Shown in pieces: positions 1-11,200 of a stretch of DNA of 31,932 bases; the stretch's first letter is position 1; each line of letters begins with the position of its first letter. Made by a program: the position numbers and the translations under genes. The notes under the pieces are model-generated. The model made no database searches. It was not told where the DNA came from and worked only from the letters and a program-made list of their open reading frames with translations. The DNA comes from Tubiluchus corallicola (Eukaryota; Priapulida; Priapulimorpha; Priapulimorphida; Tubiluchidae). Where the stretch lies: NCBI GenBank assembly GCA_030141605.1, contig JAQGDQ010000381.1, positions 1 through 31,932 on the forward strand. The letters run 5' to 3'.

Positions 1-711
1 GTACATTGTACACGGTTGAACTAACACAACAGCACAGCTGCAATAAAAAAACAAGTTTTGTAACTTTGTAGGCATTGTATACATGTACATTGCTGTAACA
101 ATAGCACACACCACAGTGGAAACAAAACTACAAGTTCTGTACATTCTTTCTACGCTGCACATCTGTAAAATCACAATTCATTGTATCACACATTTAACGA
201 ACATTCTCTGTTAAAGAGCTTATATTGCTTTTCCCAAACAACTTGATTTAGTTTTCATTTTTTACTTTTCTCACAAGCATAGCAATACGCAAACTGGAAT
301 CCAGAATTCAACGACAAGGCCTAATCCATGTGGATGGTTGTGATAAAAACCATCACCTAACTGAGTAGTGGTGACGTATGTAGTGCCCGCAGTTAAGCGA
401 TACTAAGTGTGGTTACCAAATGAATAGGTGACTACCAAGATAACTGTCTCTAAACAGCTTCATCTCTCACAATGCCTCCGGCTGCTTCCCTTAATGAAGA
501 CATTAACGCATCAGGACACAGCTAAGACACTTCGGATGGTTCAGTGCCTCGTGCTTAGAGAATTAATATCATGAATTAGCTAGTCTCAGTCTGGCACAAG
601 CATGTAGACTGCTTGAAGAGGTGCCAGACTTTCTACAATAATCCAAATATCGAAAATATTGCAATGGCGAATAGTTATCACAAAAATTCTTCAACAACCA
701 TCAGTTTACAT
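1..711 (-). repeat. Left copy of a >700-bp inverted repeat
   Basis: Read as the reverse complement, this matches 4188-4884 almost end to end with scattered mismatches and small indels (about nine bases in ten agree by eye). It carries a perfect-stem hairpin at 591-627 (CTGGCAC / GTGCCAG, inner AAGCA / TGCTT). Its inner end passes into the 69-bp array at 699-711. The outer end is cut by the window edge inside the TACAAAACTTG subrepeat. No coding capacity was recognised. Confidence 0.92.
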
Positions 712-1787
712 TGTAATTATGAAATACTACTAACTCTCTGTGTAACTCATCATTTCTCTGTATCGTACATCAGTTTACATTGTAATTATGAAATACTACT
801 AACAGCCTGTGTAACTCATCATTTCTCTGCATCGTACATCAGTTTACATTGTAATTATGAAATACTACTAACAGCCTGTGTAACTCATCATTTCTCTGTA
901 TCGTACATCAGTTTACATTGTAATTATGAAATACTACTAACAGTCTGTGTAACTCATCATTTCTCTGTATCGTACATCAGTTTACATTGTAATTATGAAA
1001 TACTACTAACTCTCTGTGTAACTCATCATTTCTCTGTATCGTACATCAGTTTACATTGTAATTATGAAATACTACTAACTCTCTGTGTAACTCATCATTT
1101 CTCTGTATCGTACATCAGTTTACATTGTAATTATGAAATACTACTAACAGTCTGTGTAACTCATCATTTCTCTGTATCGTACATCAGTTTACATTGTAAT
1201 TATGAAATACTACTAACAGCCTGTGTAACTCATCATTTCTCTGCATCGTACATCAGTTTACATTGTAATTATGAAATACTACTAACTCTCTGTGTAACTC
1301 ATCATTTCTCTGTATCGTACATCAGTTTACATTGTAATTATGAAATACTACTAACAGCCTGTGTAACTCATCATTTCTCTGTATCGTACATCAGTTTACA
1401 TTGTAATTATGAAATACTACTAACAGTCTGTGTAACTCATCATTTCTCTGTATCCGTACATCAGTTTACATTGTAATTATGAAATACTACTAACTCTCTG
1501 TGTAACTCATCATTTCTCTGCATCGTACATCAGTTTACATTGTAATTATGAAATACTACTAACTCTCTGTGTAACTCATCATTTCTCTGTATCGTACATC
1601 AGTTTACATTGTAATTATGAAATACTACTAACTCTCTGTGTAACTCATCATTTCTCTGTATCGTACATCAGTTTACATTGTAATTATGAAATACTACTAA
1701 CAGCCTGTGTAACTCATCATTTCTCTGTATCGTACATCAGTTTACATTGTAATTATGAAATACTACTAACGGTCTGTGTAACTCATC
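699..1787 (+). repeat. 69-bp minisatellite, about 16 copies
   Basis: The unit begins CATCAGTTTACATTGTAATT and ends TTTCTCTGTATCGTA; period 69. Variants are mostly at two sites: AACTCTCTG / AACAGCCTG / AACAGTCTG, and TCTGTATCG / TCTGCATCG. A one-base insertion at about 1455 shifts the frame. Because 69 is divisible by three the array reads as a 23-residue repeat protein, which is treated as spurious. Each unit carries TACTAAC. The array lies in the intron upstream of the exon at 2012. Confidence 0.96.
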
Positions 1788-2011
1788 CTGACCGTTAGCA
1801 ATGTCTTGTTAATCTTTTTTTCTTACTACTAATTCTAGTGGCCTAATATAAGCTTTCTTCCTAGGTCTCTAGTGCAGAATGTAAGAATTGTATCTTAATT
1901 TTCTTGTATTAATGAAAATCAATTTCATAAATGTAATTGCGACACATAAGTATTAGTTTATTATGCGGTATGAATTTATTGAATTGAAAAGTGGAAACCG
2001 TTTGCTTACAG

Positions 2012-2220
2012 CCTCATTGATGCAGATGCGTTTCTCCGTTCCACCGCTATTTCGCAATCTCAGATGCGGATCCATCAAAGGAAATCCGTGGAGATGTACG
2101 CCTCCATCATGTTTCTGCTCCGTGTTTGTGTGGCTGATGACGTCTTACTGCAACAACAGCTGGTTTTGGACAAGGCTTCATTGAATAGGGTTGCCAGGCT
2201 TCTTAACACAGACATCCTAG
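2012..2220 (+). CDS. RTTN: Rotatin-like exon 1 of window (internal exon)
   Basis: The acceptor is TTTGCTTACAG ending at 2011 and the donor is CCTAG|GTGATTT at 2221. The exon is entered in phase 2 and left in phase 1. It encodes about 69 residues, LIDADAFLRSTAIS...ending NTDIL, with a hydrophobic helical stretch YASIMFLLRVCV. The exit phase fits the next exon at 7968 (G + TT gives Val). The frame stays open past the donor into a 30-bp tandem array, which creates a misleadingly long ORF. The exon lies between two inverted copies of a >700-bp repeat. Assignment to rotatin is by phase, order and helical character rather than a recognised motif; it could be a chance open stretch. Confidence 0.65.
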
Positions 2221-5200
2221 GTGATTTGATTCTTGTTTCACAATATCCTGTTTCAGCTTACCTGTTAGATATATTTAGTAATGTTTCTTACCTGTTAGAC
2301 ACATTTGGAAACATTTCTTACCTGTTAGATACATTGAGTAACATTTCTTCCGTGTTAGATACATTGAGTAACATTTCTTACCTGTTAGATACATTGAGTA
2401 ACATTTCTTACCTGTTAGATACATTGAGTAACATTTCTTACCTGTTAGATACATTTAGTAACATTTCTTACCTGTTAGACACATTTAGGAAAACTTCTTC
2501 GATGTTAGATACATTGAGTAACATTTCTTACCTGTTAGATACATTTAGTAACATTTCTTACCTGTTAGATACATTGAGTAACATTTCTTACCTGTTAGAT
2601 ACGTTTAGTAACATTTCTTACCTGTTAGATACATTGAGTAACATTTCTTACCTGTTAGATACATTTAGTAACATTTCTTACCTGTTAGATACATTTAGTA
2701 ACATTTCTTACCTGTTAGATACGTTTAGTAACATTTCTTACCTGTTAGATACATTTAGTAACATTTCTTACCTGTTAGATACATTGAGTAACATTTCCTA
2801 CCTGTTAGATACATTTAGTAACATTTCTTACCTGTTAGATACATTGAGTAACATTTCTTACCTGTTAGACACATTTAGGAAAACTTCTTCGATGTTAGAT
2901 ACATTGAGTAACATTTCTTACCTGTTAGATACATTTAGGAAAATTTCTTCGATGTTAGATACATTTAGAAACATTTCTTACCTGTTAGATACATTTAGTA
3001 ACGTTTCTTAGCTGTTAGATACATTTAGTAACATTTCTTACCTGTTAGATACATTTAGTAACGTTTCTTAGCTGTTAGATACATTTAGTAACATTTCTTA
3101 CCTGTTAGATACATTTAGTAACGTTTGTTTGCTGTTAGATACATTCACTAACATTTCCTACCTGTTAGATACTTTTAGAAACATTTCTTACCTGTTAGAT
3201 ACATTTAGTAACGTCTCTTAGCTGTTAGATACATTCACTAGCATTTCCTACTTGTTAGATACTTTTAGAAACATTTCTTACCTGTTAGATACATTTAGTA
3301 ACGTTTCTTAGCTGTTAGATACATTTAGTAACGTCTCTTAGCTGTTAGATACATTCACTAGCATTTCCTACTTGTTAGATACTTTTAGAAACATTACGTA
3401 CCTGTAGGATACATTTAGTAACATTACTTACCTGTTGGATACATTTAGAAACATTTCTTACCTGTTATATACATTTAGAAACATTTCTTACCTGTTAGAT
3501 ACTTTTAGAAACATTACTTACCTGTTGGATACATTTAGTAACATTTCTTACCTGTTAGATACATTCAGAAACATTCTGAATTTAAACATAACTTCAATGT
3601 GTTCTTGCAAAGTTCGTAGCAACCAACATTTGCGCAGTTGCTAAGTGTTTTGTAGAGACACGATAAAAAACAATGGCTAACTTTACCAGTGATTTTCTCA
3701 AGATTATGTTTTTCAATGTGCAGCCTGCATCTCCACTTCAACGTGGATTATCTAACCTTAGAAATAACGTAGAGTGATGAGTTTGGTATCAAAGTGATCC
3801 GCATAACATGGAAATTTGGGAATTTATGGACGAGTTTGCTATGCAAGCACACATATGCATTTTTTTAACAATGTGGCCAACTTGTGCATTTCAGAAACGT
3901 ATATAGTGCTGACACCTGTAGTAGTTAAATGGAAGTTGGACAAACTACATCGTCTTTTCTTTCAACTAATAGGTACGTTTCTTACAAGCAAAAAATGACT
4001 GACTTTTGTTGATAATTTCAGGCATTGAGACGGTGAGTTGCCATCGCCTTTGGGTTGAAGTTTTCGAGTTTTTCACTCTGCTAATTGGCATACCTGTGAA
4101 CAGTTCATACCTGCAGTTGCATACAATACTCTATGTGAATTGGGACTGCATAATGGGTGAGTGTTTGTTAAAGGAGTGCAAATGCAATAAACTGATAGTT
4201 GTTGAAGAATTTCGTGATAACTATTCATTGCAATATTTTCATATTTGGATCATTGTAGAGTCTGGCACTCTTCAAGCAGTCTACATGCTTGTGCCAGGAC
4301 TGGAGACTAGCTAATTCATGATATTAATTCTCTAAGACGAGGCACTGAACCATCCGAAGTGTCTTAGCTGTGTCCTGATGCGTTAATGTCTTCATTAAGG
4401 GAAGCAGTCGGAGGCATTGTGAGAGATGAAGCTGTTCAGAGACAGTTATCTTGGTAGTCACCTATTCATTTAGTAACCACACTTAGTATCGCTTAACTGT
4501 GGGCACTATATACGTCACCACTCCTCAGTTTGGTGGTGGTTTTTGTCACAACAATCCACGTGGATGAGGCCTTGTCGTCGAGTGCTGGATTCCAGTTTGC
4601 GTATTGCTATGCGTGTGAGAAAAGTAAAAAATGAAAACTAAATCATGTTGTTTGGGAAAAGCAATATAAGCTCTTTAACAGAGAATGTTCTTTAAATGTG
4701 TGATACAATGAATTATGATTTTACAAATGTACAAAGTGTAGAAAGAATGTACAAAACTTGTGGTTTTGTTTCCACTGTGGTGTGTGCTATTGTTACATGT
4801 ATACAATACATACAAAGTTACAAAACTTGTTTTTTATTGCAGCTGTGCTGTGCTGTTGTCTTAGTTCAACTGTGTACAATGTACACGTAACAAAACTTGT
4901 TTTTTTATTGCAGCTGTGCTGTGCTGTTGTCTTAGTTCAACCGTGTACAATGTACAAAACTTGTTTTTTTATTGCAGCTGTGCTGTGCTGTCTTAGTTCA
5001 ACCGTGTACAATGTACATGTATACAACACATACAAAGTTACAAAACTTGTTTATTTATTGCAGCTGTGCTGTGCTGTTGTCTTAGTTCAACCGATTCTTC
5101 GCTCTCTTTACCGACGTTGACATTTCTCATGACGCTTTTCTCAAAGTTGGAAACTGGCGGGAAGAATTCGAAGTGGCAGAAATTTTCCGTTAGATCTTTG

Positions 5201-8200
5201 CTAGACAAACCGACCGTAACAGGTACTTGACGAGCTGTTGTGTTTTTGCTGTATCCGTTACCGTGACTGGACATTGGTCAGGCGTGATTTGTATAAAAAT
5301 ACAATCAGTTTTTTCTTGATTGTGTGATCATTACCTAATTGTCATTGTCAGAAGTGGCGGATGGTTTACCATTTTCGTCAAATACGGGTAACGAGAGGTT
5401 TTTATTTTTCATTGTTTTGATCATGACTTAGGTCTTGACACAAAAGTTCAGTTTTGGTTTTGAACCCAGTACTCAGTGAGTGGCGGCTTGTAGCTAAAAT
5501 TAGCGGGAGTGCTGCTTCAGAAAATTGTTAGCAAATTGTTTTTATATTGTGTGGAATGAAACAAACATTTAAAAAGAAGATTTAGGCAAAAATCCTAAAC
5601 AAAATAATATTTTTACTTTCTACTAGCCTAAGTTGCTATAGTTCAAATTAAATTAATCAGATTAATTAATTTATTAAGTTAATTTAAATTTAAATTGATC
5701 AGTTCATTTAAAAACAAAATCCATTCTTCTTTGTGCAAAAAGATTAATAATTTTCTTCTTGATCGTCACTGCATGAGCGACAATCATCATCATCATCATC
5801 ATCATCATCATACGCCCGTCACGTCTATTGTAGACATTGGGCAGGCAGAATTCTAAAATAAAAGAAATCTGCCTTCAGACAGGTAAACGCAGCAGTAATC
5901 CAGCAAGAAAACTAGACACTGCTACGCCAGTGGCTTGTCAGCACTACTTCCGAAAAGAGCGTCACTGCTTCAGCTAGCTAGAGTGAAGCTTAATTCTTAC
6001 CTCGGACATGTGTACATGGACGCATGCGCACAATAGCCCAACACAGCATCGCTGGAACTGTGAAGTGCCCAGTTCCGTCAAGTGCTCTGCTTTCATACAA
6101 GAATTTACAAGTATAAAGACGGAATTAAAGCAAAAAGGACTCATAAACTTGATAAAATTTTAAACGAAAATTCTTTTTACTTACAAATAGCCTAAATTGC
6201 CGCAATTCAAGAATATGCTAGTACACGGTTTTTAAGCAGGTGAGAACTGACACCTGCGTGAGCGACAGTACTTTCTCTACCCAGCAGCGGGCACTAACAG
6301 AGCAGAGTACAGCATGTTACATCAGACATGGCCAAACACACCACTGTCAAGTAAACAGTACTACCCTCACATTCTCTGGTTCCTAACAAGTATAAAGACA
6401 GAATTAAAGAAAAAAGGATTCGTTGAATATTATCGATAATATCAAATGAAAACAGGGAGTGCTGCAGTTCCACAGTGCCTATGTAAGAGCAGTCACTGCC
6501 AGTACTCACACTTTTTGAAGCATTTTAGTTTCATCATCAGTAACTGTAAATTCACCAGTACTCGCACTTTTTCAAACATGTTAGTTTCATCATTAACTGT
6601 AAATCATCAGTACTCACACTTTTTGAAGCATTTTAGTTTCATCAGTAACTGTAAATTCATCAGTACTCACAGTTTTTCAAACATTTTAGTTTCATCATTA
6701 ACTGTAAATGCATCAGTACTCACACTTTTTGAAGCATTTTAGTTTCATCATTAACTGTAAATTCATCAGTACTCACACTTTTTCAAACATTTTAGTTTCA
6801 TCATTAACTGTAAATTCATCAGTACTCACGCTCTTTCAAACATTTTAGTTTCATCATTAACTGTAAATTCACCAGTACTCACACGTTTTCAAACATTTTA
6901 GTTTCATCAGTAACTGTAAATTCATCAGTACTCACACTTTTTGAAGCAATTTAGTTTCATCAGTAACTGTAAATTCATCAGTACTCACACTTTTTAAAGC
7001 ATTTTAGTTTCATCAGTAACTGTAAATTCACCAGTACTCACACTTTTTCAAACATTTTAGTTTCATCAGTAACTGTAAATTAATCAGTACTCACACTTTT
7101 TGAAGCAATTTAGTTTCATCAGTAACTGTAAATTCATCAGTACTCACACTTTTTAAAGCATTTTAGTTTCATCAGTAACTGTAAATTCACCAGTACTCAC
7201 ACTTTTTCAAACATTTTAGTTTCATCAGTAACTGTAAATTAATCAGTACTCACACTTTTTGAAGCAATTTAGTTTCATCAGTAACTGTAAATTCATCAGT
7301 ACTCACACTTTTTAAAGCATTTTAGTTTCATCAGTAACTGTAAATTCACCAGTACTCACACTTTTTCAAACATTTTAGTTTCATCAGTAACTGTAAATTA
7401 ATCAGTACTCACACTTTTTGAAGCAATTTAGTTTCATCAGTAACTGTAAATTCATCAGTACTCACACTTTTTAAAGCATTTTAGTTTCATCAGTAACTGT
7501 AAATTCACCAGTACTCACACTTTTTCAAACATTTTAGTTTCATCAGTAACTGTAAATTAATCAGTACTCACACTTTTTGAAGCAATTTAGTTTCATCAGT
7601 AACTGTAAATTCATCAGTACTCACACTTTTTAAAGCATTTTAGTTTCATCAGTAACTGTAAATTCACCAGTACTCACACTTTTTCAAACATTTTAGTTTC
7701 ATCAGTAACTGTAAATTCACCAGTACTCACACTTTTTAAAGCATTTTAGTTTCATCAGTAACTGTAAATTCACCAGTACTCACACTTTTTCAAACATTTT
7801 AGTTTCATCATTAACTGTAAATTCATTCCTTCTTTGAACAATAATCTCCAGACTACGAATTTAATTAATAAAATCTAGATTTTGGTCTTGATTGTAGCCA
7901 CATTGTTAGATGACATTTTCCATTATGCATACTCTAGCTGTTCCTTTGTTTTACATTTCCCGTCTAGTTCATGAGGATACTTCCCTCTCCGAGGAAACCA
8001 CCAATTGCAGCGGAGGTATCCTTGCAGTCACGTTAATGAAACTTTATGAAAATCTACTGGGTCAGTCATCGTGTGCGGAAAAAACCGCCGTCACGTCTAC
8101 CATGAGAGTCTTGTTTGCCGTTAGCGTTTCCGCCAAACAGTCAGCCTTAGAAGGTACATAAATCTGTCTTTTGTCGCGTCCCTTTTCTTAGCTGAGTTAC

Positions 8201-11200
8201 TTATGAGGTCTAAAAGCGTGGAAAGATTGGTTTATTTTCTTTCTAGTTTTTTTTTTGTGTTGAGTTTAGCTCACTGTAGCAGGGAAACAGACACTCAATG
8301 GCAGGGTTTACTACCAATGTAATTCGTTGAAGCAGAACGGGTACTTTCCTAATTACAAGGAATAATCCCTTAACTCGTCCAGGACCGTAAGTGTTTGCTG
8401 CATTTTGCACAGGTTCATGAAAACTGCTCTCACTAAGCAGCGATTATGTTATATTTGATCATTTCTGTAGGTTTCTACTCCTCACACAATGCATTTTCAT
8501 GCAAAAATTATATACGAAATGCATTTGCTTACCTTACATAAAGTAAAGATTGATTTTCGATAAAAAATTGAAAAAGCTTTCAGTAACTGCAGACTTGCAC
8601 TGTAACAATGTACAGTATCGCTTGTGTAAAATCAGCTAATGCAGAAAATTTCAACTATCTGGGCACAACACTCTTATACACTTTGGAATCAAGTCTACTC
8701 TATTTTTAAACAAATTCCTGTTAAAAGATGAAAGGACCTTAATTTCTCCGTGGTTGATTGGTTGGTATTTCCTGGAAGTCTGTACAACAGACAGTTCTCT
8801 TGGCTGTTCAAAACAGACGGCCAATAAATTAGTGTGTACAGTCACGCAAGTGTACACCAGAAAAAGCTACTCAATAAGGCTAAGTTGAACTGAATGAAAA
8901 TGGCGTGTTTTTCTTGATTTTATCTAATTAAATCACTTATAAATGTTTAAACAAACAGCATGATTGGATAGCTGACATTCTCCTGAATAGAACAGTACCA
9001 AATTTGTAATCATTTAGTTATGTCTGTGTTCATACAGTAGCAGAAAAGTTACAGGTCTTACAAGATGTGTTTTGAATGGTGCAGTCCTGAATGAGTTATG
9101 TCACTGAAGTAGCAGACGAATCTTTAGGAAGTACGTAGCCGGAAGTGATATTACAGATGAAACCACTAAACACGGCTTCTTTTACGATTACTCACACATT
9201 TCTTAACAGGTGTATTAGTGCCTAACTTTATTGCTAAGCTACACTACAATCACTCGCCTACAGTAGTGCAGAGAAACAGAATAACAGCAATCGTGACAAA
9301 ACTTATTATCCCGTGTTTTAGGCAACCTGATGAAGGAGATTCTGCATCGTGTTAACGAACTACATTCTCAGCTTGTGCTGGATGGATTAGAGGTGAAAAC
9401 GGCATCTCAGAAACGTGACCTCATCATGGCAGAGCTTACAGCAAGCTTTAAACTGCTTAATCTCTTTATGTACCAGAGTGAACAAGTTAAGGTAAATGAA
9501 AAATCAATAATTTTAAGCTTGCCAGAGTGAACAAGTCAAGGTAAATGAAAAATCAATAATTTTAAGCTTGTCAGAGTAAACAAGTTAAGGTAAAAGAAAA
9601 ATCAATAATTTTAAGCTGGTTTGAATCGTAAATCGTCACTGCGATTTCTGATTTGATGGTTCGATTTCTGATTCATGTGTGATTTTTGATTTTTCACATG
9701 TGGGTTTTTGTATTTAAATTTGTTTTGGATGCACAAACTATCGAAGTCCAACTAAACCCTCACTATAATTGAAGCTTTTACAATTCAAAATCCTGCTCAT
9801 TATGAATATTTAATTCATTTCATTATAAACTTACTGTAAAACTTATTTCTTTTAAATTTTTTAATCACTTCGTTGTCGGCGGTATTAAATTTGAAGATTG
9901 TCATTTTTCATTGCGCCAGATGAATGACATTGTGAGTACCGTCACGAGGTCACCAAAGGTCAGTAAACAAACATCGGTAACCATAGACGCATGGCTATCT
10001 TTACTGCAATGCACGCATTCGCCAGTTATTTCATTTATAAATCTCTTTTGTTTAATTATAACTATGAATTCTTTTGTGTAATTATAATGATAATAATGTG
10101 TTAAAAAGCTTCATTGTCTGTTGTTGTTGTACAGTGTTCCCTCGTTACTTCGCGGTTCGTTTATCGCGGCTCGCTGTTTCGCGGGTTTTCAAAAATATTA
10201 ATGTAAAATATTTATCGCGGTATTTTCGCCGTTTTGCGGGTTTTTGCGGTACTCCGTCTAAAGTATTTTTGCACATGCATAGTACAGTAATGTATGGATT
10301 TGATGAATTTTGCATAAAAAAATCACAAAATGTATAAAAATATATTAAAAATCTTAATTCTAACGTTAAAAGAATATTATAAATCATAAAAATTACCATT
10401 TACAGTAAATAGTGCATTTATTCGGCGGATGAATACACACCAAAAAAGAAATGTAGTACTTGCGCCCGCTTGAGATGCTACAAGGTTTAAGAGTTTAAAA
10501 CATTTTTATGAACATTTAAGTAAAGTTTTTTAAAAGGTACATGTACAGTATGGGAAAAGTTATTAAGGGAAAGGGAACGAGTGTGGGGAGGGTTTATAAA
10601 GTAATAAACCGTAAATCGCAATAAACTTCATCTTCTTCATGTTTCAAGTTTTCTAAATATTACAGGTTGCAGCATTAGAGTGTCAGTTAACTAGCATTAC
10701 ACACACACTGTGGCCTTGGGCTCTTGTTGAAAAGCATCTTTTGGTGGCTGTTCTATCAGCATTGTGCTGTTTTACTGCTAAACACGTGGACGGTAAGTAG
10801 AACTAAAATAAGACGGCTATGTGAATTTTTTTAGAAAATGGATGGATTAATAGTTTTTTTGTTAGTATTATTGTCACTTGTACATACAATGCTTTCTCGA
10901 GTGATATTACAATCACGAAAACTTATGACGTAGAAAAGGGTTTTCAAACTCTGATAATATCTCGTCGAAGCGACCATTTTGCTTACAGTTTTTTCTGTCG
11001 CCAACACCCACATGTTTGTTTGGAAGAGCCATCTACTGGATTTAAGCATAAGTTCAAAAGTGCACTTGCAATGTCCATAGCAACCAACATTTGTGCGGTT
11101 GCTAAGTGTTTGTAGAAACACGACAAAAAACAATGGCTGACTTTAAAAGTGATTTTCTTAAGATTATATGTTTCTCAGTACGCAGCCTGGACCTCAACTT

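Noticed and set aside
613-1476. 287-residue repeat protein frame
   Set aside because: It is an open frame through the 69-bp minisatellite; the period is divisible by three, a one-base insertion ends it, and the unit shows no domain character.
2064-3011. 315-residue protein with LLDTFSNISY repeats
   Set aside because: The first part is a genuine rotatin exon read past its donor at 2221; the rest is the 30-bp array in intron. An ATG start is not needed because a phase-matched acceptor lies at 2011.
1-5091. A CRISPR array or prokaryotic repeat system
   Set aside because: Repeats are contiguous with no unique spacers, and the surrounding genes have spliceosomal introns.
1-5091. A single terminal-inverted-repeat transposon carrying its own gene
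   Set aside because: No transposase-like frame lies between the arms; instead a host exon with correct phases lies there, so two opposed copies or exon capture fit better.
10074-10399. Overlapping 84-87-residue frames on both strands
   Set aside because: They cover the pogo-like CGCGG-rich terminus and contain no recognisable domain.
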